The position numbers and the translations under genes are program-made. The notes under the pieces are model-generated. The model made no database searches. It was given only the letters and a program-made list of their open reading frames with translations, and was not told the DNA's origin. This document shows, piece after piece, positions 56,001-64,000 of a stretch of 64,000 nt of DNA. Location of the stretch: positions 69,786,496 through 69,850,495 of the forward strand of contig CM051457.1 of the NCBI GenBank assembly GCA_028274465.1, written 5' to 3'. This stretch comes from Plantago ovata (taxonomy: Eukaryota; Streptophyta; Magnoliopsida; Lamiales; Plantaginaceae). How positions within the stretch are numbered: the first letter of the stretch is position 1; each line of letters opens with the position of its first letter.

Positions 56001-56252
56001 AAGTTGCTGAAACTGAAGAATAGTACGCCAGAAAGCGTGCTAGGCAAAAACAAGCTTTCTGATGCCGAGTTAGCTTTACTCAATGCCAAGGTCACTGATC
56101 CAAACCTTGATGATGAAAATATGGATGAAGATCATCAAAGAGCACTCCAAAATAGTCTACAGATTCATGCTAGACATACGCAGAATCTAGACATTGCTCA
56201 ATCTTCAGGAGTGAAGAACACGGAAGTCCCCTCCCTTCCATTTACTACTGGT
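53038..56252 (+). pseudogene. S3 env-like ORF (intron-less copy, truncated by G3)
   Basis: It is open for 469 codons from ATG 53038. Residues ~60-290 are a folded-looking region (KCEQMMQWCGFAKEKYIRYFYEQ, VQGVQIILKWIDLANIF, HLCHSLGLVALLLIKVLDSQ) similar in pattern to the putative plant transposon protein domain. Then come ANVAE-type repeats and a Lys-rich cluster. A frameshift near 54418 leads into the next frame, and stops at 54890-54892, 55289-55291 and 55916-55918 are single substitutions (for example CAG to TAG, GAA to TAA). The three S1 introns are absent. The acidic region follows, and the gene is cut at 56252 by G3. Confidence 0.75.
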
Positions 56253-57455
56253 TGATGAACGTGTATTTTACACTTTCATTCGAGTCTTTTCACCAATTTA
56301 GCTGTCCTCTAGGTTAATTTAGCTTATATTTTAGTGCATTTTATTAGGATAGTGTCACGTTTCCCTTTTCTTTGCATTTTTCAGGTTTTAGGTAAAAAAC
56401 GTATTTTTATGGACAATATTGATGAAGAGGACAAAGTTTTGGTGTTTCGAGGACATTCGTGATGTATCTAGAAGCTTCCGGATGAGATTTGAGGCCTAGG
56501 GGACGAGTTTGAAGGCTTAAAGGTCACTAGAAGGCAAAATCCGAGTCCGAAAAGGAAAAGAAGACCAAAAATCTCGCTCTCGCCAGTCTGGATGTCCCAG
56601 GCGAATCGCCTGGGACGTGGGTCGATTCGCCCCACACGAGGCGAATCGCCCGGAACCTGGGACGGTTCGCTTGGGAGTTTCCAAACATTATATATAGTTA
56701 TCCTATTTTTCTACGTTTTTAAGACCTTTTCACATTATTTTGAGAGAGAAATTCTCCAGAGCCTATTCAGGGAATTATTAGCATAGAAGACTCTTTTTCT
56801 TATTGATTCGGAAGTTTTATCATAGAGATTGGACATCTTTGATTTTCGATTCTTGCTTGTGAGTTAGCAATTCATCGGAGATTGACAACCTTCGTTGGTA
56901 ACTTGTATCTCACGATTTTTCTGCTTTTATTCATTTCATTTAACATGTTTTCATTCATTCTTGCTTTGATTCTTGTTGATTGCAATATGAGTAGCTAAAT
57001 CTATCGTTGGTGATAGTATGTCATTTCTTAGCTAGGGTTCATGATCATGCATGAGTGGCTTCGCGCGTTTAAGACTTGATTTATTGTTTTATTTCTTTGA
57101 TCTATCTAAGCCATGTATCTTCGTAGTGTTCAATTGAAAGGAACATGTAGGACAATTCATGATCATAGATCTCTATACAAACTTCAAGTACTTCATGCAT
57201 GATTATTACCCGTTGCTTTGAATGACCATACTATCACTGACTTCCATCATATTGATAAGAAAAATCTGTGCTTTTGCTTGGTTTCTGATTTATAGTTTAA
57301 GTTAAATTTGATAAGCTAGTTATAGTCCTTAGAGATCGACACTCGAGGTTATTTTACTTCTACACTACGTGCCTTGGTTTTCGTTGTAGTTGTGAATTGC
57401 CTTTGGCTAAAAACAAATTTATTTGATTAATTGAGTCTGACAATCTCGTTCATCA
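56253..57455 (+). repeat. G3 5' LTR
   Basis: TGATGAACGTGTATT to CTCGTTCATCA, 1,203 bp, the same family as G1. A TATA-like ATTATATATAG is at about 56690-56700, next to the GC palindrome cassette (about 56597-56675). Confidence 0.93.
56597..56675. repeat. GC-rich palindrome cassette in G3 LTR
   Basis: It contains CCCAGGCGAATCGCCTGGG and related GGCGAATCGCCCGG words. It is the counterpart of 12118-12202, with several point differences that often keep the inverted symmetry. Confidence 0.85.
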
Positions 57456-57457
57456 AA

Positions 57458-57476
57458 TAGGCGCCCTTGTCGGGGA
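57458..57476 (+). promoter_or_regulatory. G3 primer-binding site (degraded)
   Basis: TAGGCGCCCTTGTCGGGGA lies two bases after the LTR. It is recognisable as the tRNA-Asp-type PBS but has several changes. Confidence 0.65.
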
Positions 57477-57595
57477 CTATACTCCTTTTTTCTCTTTAGC
57501 TTATTTATATTTTCAGCATTCAATTCCTAGATTTATCAAGTTTAGTTAATTTGCTCTCTTTTGATACTCTTTCCAATTATTGTTACAGATAGTGT

Positions 57596-59455
57596 ATGCA
57601 ACATACGCGATCTTGTGGACTACCTCTTGCTGAACCTATCGAAGAAATTGACAGGGTTTACCATCAAAGAAGGCAGAATCTCGCTCAAGGAAACATAGAG
57701 GAAATCGATTCATCTGCATATCTTCGAGCACTCTTTGAAGACCCCGTGATGGCTCGTCCACTGTTGAAATCATGGGTTCAACCCAACAAGGAACGAATGA
57801 AGGGTCCAGCCATTGTCCTTTCGCCTGCGAATCGTGACTTGGAAATCAAAAACCACATATTCCAGCAACTCCCAAGGTTCTATGGCTTGGCTAGGGAAGA
57901 TGTGATAGGGTATTTGCATGATATCGATGACTTCGTCAACCAACTCACAAGACCGGGCACGGAGGTGACGGAGGATGAGCTGAGAATGAAGGTTTTTGCT
58001 ATGGGGCTTGGCGATAAAGCCAAGGCATGGTTAGGCTCTCTAGAAGCCGGTTCGCATGACACTTGGGATAAAGTATTTTCAGCCTTTATGGAGAAATACT
58101 TCCCTCACACATTGACTACCGCGCTTAAGGCGCAAATCACTGGTTTCAAACAAGACTATGATGAGACGATCTACACCGCGCTTGAGAGGTTAAACGACCT
58201 CTTGAACAAGTGTCCACACCATGGTTTTGAGATTTCAGATCTTGTCCAACACTTCTACAATGGGCTCACTTTTGAGAATCAACAAGTGGTGGATTTCCAG
58301 TGCCGTGGTAATATTTGGGAAGAAACCGCGGAGGCTGTTTGGGCGGTTTTCGAAAGGCTTGCTAAGGGATCTCAATTCAAGGATCCAAGAGCAGTGGTTA
58401 GGAGGCGCGACGCTCCACCCAATCAGGAGGTTCCAATGTATGGAGCAAGTGGGGATCGATTTGAGTGTTTCACCAATGAGCTGAAGCAAGTTCTCAAGAG
58501 CTCAGTTGGAACATCCGTTTCTAATGAGATTTGCCGGATTTGCAAGAACTATGGGCATGGGGCTCATATGTGTAGGTCGGAGCTCGCACAAGATGGTAGC
58601 AATTGGGTTCAAGGAAGCGACGAGGAGGCCTTTGCTGCAAAATTTGGAGTTCAAGAAGCTAGCTATGGTCAAGATGGTAGGAATCCTCATGGTGGATTCA
58701 GGAAAAGGGGGTTCCGAAACAACTAAGGATATGCACCAGCTGGCCAAACTTATGGCCCTAACCAAGACCGTAGTAATCTTAGCTATGGTAATGATCACTG
58801 TGAAAATCCCACTCCTAAAGAGCAACCGATGTCGAAGACGACTCTTCTCATGGAGAATTTGCAGAAAATGGTTGATCACACGCAAGGTTTTCTTAAGCGT
58901 TATGAAGAAGATTCGGAGAAGACAAGGGCGAGACTTGATCAGTTGGAGGCAAGCACTAGGCTTGCTCATCAAAAGATGCAAGAATTGATTAACCGTGGAG
59001 CAAGTAGGGAGCCAGGGAAGTTGCCTAGCAACACTGAGAAGTCGATATCTATTACCTTGGTGGGTGATCTTCCCGTTGAAATCACCATCAAGAAGGTTGC
59101 TAATTGTGAGTGTTGCAAGGATGGGGAGCCCCCACTAGCCAAGGAAGAAGAGAAAGACCTTGATTTTGATGTTAGCGATGAGGATCAAGAAGATCCCGAG
59201 TCAATTCCTGATAGTTTCGATGTGAAGGTTGGGATCGGTGAACTTGACGATATCCGTGCTACACTTGATACGGGTTCTTACTCGAATGTGCTCCCTATGA
59301 ATGTGTTTGAGAAGAGTGGCCTTGGAGAGGTTTCGGAGCATAAGGCTATTGTGCGACTTGCAGATGGATCCTTTGTACGACCCGAAGGCATTGTGAAGAA
59401 CGTATTGGTTAAGATTGGTGAAGCTTCTGTATACACCAACTTTGTTGTGATGTCG
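57596..59455 (+). pseudogene. gag-pro: G3 gag-protease, 5' part
   Basis: The ATG at 57596 gives MQHTRSCGLPLAEPIEEIDRVY, the full N-terminus that G1 lacks. The gag domain (FYGLAREDVIGYLHDIDDF, KAKAWLGSL, FMEKYFP), a CCHC knuckle (CRICKNYGHGAHMC, about 58532-58573) and an intact protease active site LDTGS (Asp codon 59267-59269) follow. One TAA at 58724-58726 interrupts the linker; the frame is otherwise shared. The coding sequence breaks at FVVMSA (59455), where G4 sequence begins, and resumes at 62420. Confidence 0.85.
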
Positions 59456-59471
59456 GCACATTGCCCAGCGC

Positions 59472-59636
59472 AACCGCGATTGGGAGACATTCGAGGAGCA
59501 TCGCCGAGAGGATAGGCAACAAAGGTGGGAGCAACAACAACTCATTCAGCAGCAACAAGAGGCTCTACAGCGGTCCAATGATCTCCTGTATGACATGTGG
59601 AGGGACTTTTATGGGGATTACAATCCCGATGATTAG
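59472..59636 (+). pseudogene. G4 ORF2 C-terminal remnant
   Basis: A 54-codon tail reads NRDWETFEEHRREDRQQRWE, then a Gln-rich stretch (LIQQQQEAL) and RSNDLLYDMWRDFYGDYNPDD, stop 59634-59636. The position and Glu/Arg-rich character match the end of G2 ORF2 (27240-27421). No domain is recognised. Confidence 0.45.
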
Positions 59637-61151
59637 TCTTTTCACATGTCCACTCTCAGCCAACCGAGGCCAAACCGTTCGGTAACATCTAGTATCACTT
59701 CTTATTACTCATTCTCTTTTGCTAGGGGCTAGCTTAAGTATCATAAGGGGGATGGGATGTGAACCGCGATGTTAAGTATTGTTTGGCTTTGTGTTGATTG
59801 GTATCTTGTTTTGCATTTGCATTTGCACGTTTACTGCTTTCTTAGTTTTTTAGGTTGCATTCACTACATTCATCTTAGGATAGTCTTGCATGGTTTATAT
59901 GGAGTTTATTGCCGAATTTTTTGAACTTTTTTATTGGGTAGATTAACTAACTATGCCATTAATCATATGCTTCATCTCTATGAATTTGTTTGAGGTTTTT
60001 CTCGCTTGGCTTGTCACATTTATGTATTGCACTTAGTTAAGCTTGGTAGTCTCGACATCACGTAGTGGTGTTTTCTTTACTGCGGTTCACGAAGGCCTTT
60101 ATAATATGATGATGCATGTTAGGGTCTTATGGTTGTTTTCCCGAGTAATTATGTACCTAAGAGGCAACAAGTCTTCACCATGCTTTGAGATTGCTAAATG
60201 CCTAGGAAGGAGGTAGTGTGAGGTTGTGTGATCCTTTGTTTATAACCTATTCTTTCGAATAGGTTTGGGGAGGGGGTTACGCTATCATTAGACTTGTTTT
60301 TCGTTTTTCATTTCTGTGTTGTGAGTTTATTTTTCCTTTCTCGTAAATTTTGTACTCCAACCTATTGTTTGGAATAGGTTTGGGGAAGTCATTTGTGAGT
60401 CATTTTGTTTCTCTTTTCGTTGTGCTACTGCTGGCTAAAAAAAACCGGAAAAAAAAGAAAGAAAAATTCCATGGAAAAAGAAAAAAAGAAAAAAGAAACT
60501 CGAAAGAAAAAAAGAAAAAAAAAAGAAAAAGACCCCAAAAAAGCAAAGAAGGGTCCAAAAAAAGAAAGCCAAATAACAATTTAGCAAAGTGTTGTGTCTC
60601 ATTTTCCAATTCTTGTAATGTTCGTAATTGTGTTGTAATTTTCTATTTTTTGTCTTTTGTTATTGAGTGTCATCTGTTCTAGACCACCCTCGTCCTGCCA
60701 TTCAGGAAGTGGTGAAAATCTTAAGGCTTTGCTTGAGAGATGAGTATAATAGGGGAATGTTATCTTTTATAAGGAACCCTCCTTCGTTTGATGAGAGCCA
60801 GTACTGGTTCGACCTCTTTGAGGAAAAGTCTTAACTTGGTGAACAACAGTAAGTCCTCAGTTTCATAGGCACGGGACAACCATTCGTATCTTAACATGTT
60901 TCATTACGTCGTCACTGACTAGGTCCAGGTAGAGAATGTTACGAGAAACTATCTTGTCTTAGCATAAGTGCTTATGTGGATGTGTATGAGTCAATCGAGG
61001 CATTCTTCAACCTATATTCATGTTTTGATTTATATGGTTTTTGTTCATATGTTTTTTGATAGATTCAGTAGATTAGTTCATTTTATTTGGCATGAGACTC
61101 CATTTTATGTGTTGCATTAGAGTCTAGCTTAGTTGCTTGAGGACAAGCAAA
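59637..61151 (+). other. G4 long 3' untranslated region
   Basis: No gene. It is collinear in places with the G1 and G2 3' UTRs. It contains PPT-like AATAGGTTTGGGGAGGGGG (about 60256-60274) and ATAGGTTTGGGGAAG (about 60374), and an A/G-rich low-complexity tract (60436-60570). Confidence 0.65.
60436..60570. repeat. A/G-rich low-complexity tract
   Basis: It is almost entirely runs of A broken by single or double G. The open frame across it (60350-60682) is a Lys-rich by-product of composition, not a gene. Confidence 0.85.
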
Positions 61152-61169
61152 GGTTCGGTTTGGGGAGTT
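61152..61169 (+). promoter_or_regulatory. G4 polypurine tract
   Basis: GGTTCGGTTTGGGGAGTT lies against the LTR, identical to the G1 tract at 12542-12559 (minus strand). Confidence 0.85.
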
Positions 61170-62419
61170 TGATGAATGTGTATTTTACACTTTCATTTAA
61201 GTCTTTTTCACCTATTTTAGCTATCATCTTTGTTGGTTTAGCTATATTTTAGTGCATTTTATTAGAATAGTGTCACGTTTCCCTTTAGTCTTTATTTTAC
61301 AGGTTTTGGTAAAACGAGGTTTTCCGGGCAATTATATTGAAGTAAACAAGGAATTGGTGTTCCAGAAGCCTATTTGGAGTATCTGAAAGATTCCGGATAG
61401 GATTTGAAGTCTAGGGGTCGAATCTGGAGGTTAGAAGGCCACTAGAAGTCAGAAACCGAGTCCGAAAAGGGGAAGAAATCCAAAAACGCGTCGAAAACGC
61501 GTATCTGGCCGAGTTTTACTCCCGGGCGAATCGCCCGGGATGTGGGGAGAATCGCCCGACACCAGGCGAGTCGCCCGGTGTGTGGGGTCCTTCGCCCCAC
61601 ACAATTCGTAGCCAATATATAGTTGCTCAGTTTTTCTCCGTTTTTCATACTTTTCCAGACCTTTTCTCTCACCTTTCTCTGTAGTTTTAGGTAGGAACTT
61701 CCCAGAGCCTGTTCTGGGGGTTCATAGCTTAGGAGATACATTTTCATAGCAGTTTGGAGCTTGTAAGATCGCGATTCTTCGGAGATTGACAACCTTCGGT
61801 AACATTGTATCTTACAGTTTTTCTACTTATTTTTATATATCTTTCAACATGTTTTCTTTTATGATTTCTGTTGATTGCATGACAACTATGAGTAGCTAAA
61901 CTCCTCGTTGGTGATAGTATGTGAATTCTTAGCGAAGGGTTAATAATTATGCTAATGGCTATATCGCGCATTATACTCCGTGTTATTGCTTTATTTCTTT
62001 GATCTATCTAAATCTCTATCTTCGTATTGTTGATTAATTATTGCACACAATTGGACAATTCATTGGTCTTTCACCTATCTAAATCTATATCTTTGTAGTG
62101 TTTGATAATTACAGCTGGACAATTCATTGATCAAAGATCTCCATGCAAAACCGAGGAATTTATGCATGATTATTAACCCGTTATGCTTTGAAGGACCATA
62201 CTATCACCAATCTCCATTATCTGTTAAGAAAAACCTTTGCTAAACCGTCTGCTGTTTTATATTCTAAATTTGATTAGATAAAGCTAGTTATAGTCCTTAG
62301 AGATCGACACTCGAGGTTATTCTACTGCTACACTACGGTTTTCGTTGTAGTTGTGAATTGCCTTTGGCTAAATAACAAATTTATTTGATTAATCGGAACC
62401 GACAATTCCGCGTTCATCA
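61170..62419 (+). repeat. G4 3' LTR
   Basis: TGATGAATGTGTATT to GCGTTCATCA, 1,250 bp. It aligns with the G3 LTR along its length but with many substitutions and indels. The GC palindrome cassette is at about 61520-61605 (GGGCGAATCGCCCGG-type words). Confidence 0.88.
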
Positions 62420-62592
62420 AGAACTTGCACCATTGAGGTGGATGGCAAGCAACATGTGTTGCGAGCCATATCTGATCCTAGTCCTCACTTCAATACTTCT
62501 CATTCTATTAATTACTTTGGTCTTGCTGTATATATCCATTCTCACTCACAGGTACTAGGCATGAGGAAGAGATCGATGAAGGGGGAAGTCTA
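62420..62592 (+). pseudogene. gag-pro: G3 gag-protease, 3' end
   Basis: The frame reads RTCTIEVDGKQHVLRAISDP...HSQVLGMRKRSMKGE and stops at TAG 62590-62592. It is collinear with the end of the G1 protein (RTCTIEVDVKQHVLRAISDP). It continues the coding sequence interrupted at 59455. Confidence 0.8.
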
Positions 62593-63789
62593 GTACCCTC
62601 AAGAACAAGAACTAAAGAGCAAGAAGAAGTCGAGTCAGAGACTTTATAAACAATGGCGCTGTCCGGGAGGCAACCCGGAGTTTTTATCGCTTTATTGCAT
62701 TGCATTACATTCATACATTGAATAATTTATGTGAATTGGTTAGTTTATGTGATGTTTTGTGCTTATGTTTATGTTTGAGTGAAATGTTTCGAGTGTTTTT
62801 AGTGAGTAAATGGTTTTGGGGGATAAAAACTGAACTTTTTCGGAGATATTTTGTCTCCCCACCTCTGGAGCTGGGGGGCGAATCGCCCCACATCGCCAGA
62901 GAGTTTCAGGCTCTCTCGCAGTGGGGGGCGATTCGCCCCACATCGCCAGAGAGCTTGCAGTGGGGGGGCGAATCGCCCCACACACGGGGCGAATCGCCCC
63001 ACATCGTCCGAGAATAAGGGACGGGATTTCTCCCCAATCTCCTCATTCTCTCATCTTCTTCATCTCTCTTATTCCAAAACACCCAAAAACTCAAAAAATC
63101 TTCCATCTTACATAAAACCTTCAATTCTCCATCAAATTTTGTGTTCTTTAGCTTCAATCGAAGCCCATTGCGTGCTCTTTCATTCCATCCGAACAAATTT
63201 CATCCTAGTTCATTCATTCTTCGGATCTGAGGTGACTTCACATGAACCCTAATTTTTATAATTTGGGTTTTTTTTTTATTTATGCTTCAATTGAGCTTAT
63301 ATGATATATGGGTTGATTGTTTGTGTGATTAGAAACGTTATTCACTATCAATTGCATGTTCAATTATGCTTGGTTTGTTGGTTTGAGAATTTTGCCTACT
63401 AGATGTCTATGTCTTAATGTGCATTGTTTATTTTCCTTTCATTCTGTGTCTATGGGTGTGCTTAATGATATGATAATGATGGACATGATGGTAGAACGCA
63501 TGATTGATGAGTTTGAGGATTTTTGATGCTAGATTTTTTGCTACTATGGTATGATTTGAGCCTTATGATTTAAGGTTATTTGTTGTCTAGCATGAGCTTA
63601 ACGTGATATGTTACATGTATAAGATATGTTGGTGTGTTGCATTTTAGTTCTAGAAGTGGCTAGATTAGACATGGAGCTTTTGAGGAGTACGATTGTTGAT
63701 GTTATCACTCGTTTGTTTCACTCTTGCATTTGCATATGCATGAATCTGTTTCATGTTGTACAAGATACTAATTGCTGCTTGTAGGTACC
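62593..63789 (+). other. G3 region after gag-pro: palindrome cassette and intron-like leader
   Basis: 62869-63005 holds the GC palindrome cassette (GGGGCGAATCGCCCC repeated with CATCGCCAGAGAG spacers). 63040-63231 is a pyrimidine-rich leader-like stretch. 63232-63784 is a 553-bp candidate intron (CTGAG/GTGACT ... TGCTTGTAG/GTACC) directly before the ORF2 ATG, matching the G2 layout. Confidence 0.6.
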
Positions 63790-64000
63790 ATGCCACCACG
63801 TGACAAGAAGAAAGTTGGCTCGTCTAAGAGCAAGAAGGGCAAGGGGGCAGCTTCAAGCTTCCAACCTTCTCATGAGTTATTTGAGTTGTCGCTTTCTTCT
63901 ATCGACGTCCGTTTAAGGCTCCAAGCAGAGCTTGCTCAAGGTGGACGATCGACCATTCCTGATAGAAGGATTGAAATTCCATACGGCCATGCTAACCGAC
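63790..64000 (+). CDS. G3 ORF2, N-terminal part (runs off window)
   Basis: The ATG at 63790, preceded by AG/GTACC, opens a frame that is still open at the window end (70 codons). It begins MPPRDKKKVGSSKSKKGKG, a strongly basic start, followed by a helical, leucine-rich segment (ELFELSLSSIDVRLRLQAEL). It occupies the position of the extra ORF of Athila-like Gypsy elements and of G2 ORF2 (27075). No known domain can be assigned from this portion. Confidence 0.5.
   Translation, partial: MPPRDKKKVGSSKSKKGKGAASSFQPSHELFELSLSSIDVRLRLQAELAQGGRSTIPDRRIEIPYGHANR

Larger units (their letters stand above)
59456..62419 (+). mobile_element. G4: 5'-truncated Gypsy-type element inside G3
   Basis: It contains only the 3' half of an element: an ORF2 C-terminus, a long 3' UTR, a polypurine tract and a 3' LTR of 1,250 bp. 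The LTR is clearly diverged from the G3 LTR, so it belongs to a sister subfamily. G3 gag-pro stops at its left edge and continues at its right edge with about 30 codons missing, so a deletion removed the 5' part of G4 together with a bit of G3. Confidence 0.7.
41940..64000 (+). mobile_element. S3: second Sirevirus-type element (right end outside window)
   Basis: It is a plus-strand copy of the S1 family inserted in the 41734 LTR (predicted duplication TCTTT at 41935-41939). It holds an LTR, an intact PBS, gag, pol, spacer and env-like ORF up to 56252, where G3 begins. Its 3' env-like part and 3' LTR are not in the window. CACTA element C1 lies in the last part of pol. Every ORF is broken. Confidence 0.85.
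56253..64000 (+). mobile_element. G3: gag-pro Gypsy-type element (right end outside window), hosting G4
   Basis: Its 5' LTR is 1,203 bp, like those of G1, and nearly identical to them. It inserts into S3 after CTGGT (56248-56252). Its interior is 57456-59455 and, after G4, 62420-64000. About 90 bp of the protease coding region are missing at the G4 boundary. The ORF2 start (63790) is present, and the 3' LTR is outside the window. Confidence 0.8.

Noticed and set aside
60350..60682. 110-codon Lys-rich frame and its antisense Phe-rich frame
   Set aside because: They cover an A/G-rich low-complexity tract in the G4 3' UTR.
56253..62419. One complete Gypsy element bounded by the LTRs at 56253 and 61170
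   Set aside because: The two LTRs differ in length and are clearly diverged, and gag-pro resumes after the second LTR, so they belong to different elements.

Overview
This is a TE-saturated stretch of a plant nuclear genome, probably a eudicot. Nearly everything from about 4.25 kb to the right edge is LTR retrotransposon sequence nested in other LTR retrotransposons, plus one CACTA DNA transposon. There are no bacterial-type operons, rRNA or tRNA genes, or CRISPR arrays. The species cannot be named from the sequence. Element names (S1-S3, G1-G4, C1) are mine.

Layout. 1-4253 is AT-rich flanking DNA with a decayed Myb/SANT-like coding remnant (2421-2861), a plausible spliced 5' leader and a possible Helitron 3' end. 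4254-7371 is a minus-strand Copia LTR (3' LTR of S2) holding a minus-strand solo LTR (5189-6765, TSD CCTGA). It abuts head-to-head the 5'-truncated LTR of S1. S1 (7372-36939, plus) is a Sirevirus-type Copia element: LTR, tRNA-iMet PBS, gag, PR-INT-RT-RH pol, then a long env-like ORF. S1 is split by two nested gag-pro-only Gypsy-type elements: G1 (11339-17437, minus, TSD ATTGT) and G2 (22085-30285, plus, TSD CCTTC/CCTTA). To its right is the interior of S2 (36940-41733, minus), broken by a solo LTR (37063-38584, TSD AGGCG). A minus LTR fragment follows (41734-41939), and then S3 (41940 to beyond the window, plus). S3 is a second copy of the S1 family. Its pol is interrupted by the CACTA element C1 (49186-52014, TSD ATA) and its env-like ORF by the Gypsy element G3 (56253 to the right edge). 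G3 contains a 5'-truncated relative, G4 (59456-62419).

State of the genes. All retroelement ORFs carry nonsense mutations, frameshifts or deletions, so none of these copies looks autonomous. G1-G3 show gag and aspartic protease but no visible RT or integrase. C1 keeps an apparently undamaged spliced reading frame (last four exons) of a plant En/Spm-associated protein.

Most interesting signals. (1) The env-like ORF of S1 has three GT-AG introns of 75, 72 and 75 bp, all phase 0, all multiples of three and all free of in-frame stops (exitron-like); the S3 copy lacks exactly these three segments. (2) A series of hairpins with a 7-nt loop related to ACAGGCA and co-varying stems lies between pol and the env-like ORF in both S1 and S3, followed by a TATA-bearing promoter-like region. 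(3) The words TTGCTGA and TCAGCAA saturate coding and non-coding parts of the S family. (4) GC-rich palindrome cassettes recur at equivalent places in the Gypsy elements, with a different palindrome in each family. (5) G2 and G3 share an intron-like leader ending AG-GTACC-ATG before a second ORF. Together these suggest retroelements that express their downstream ORFs from spliced or separately initiated RNAs.
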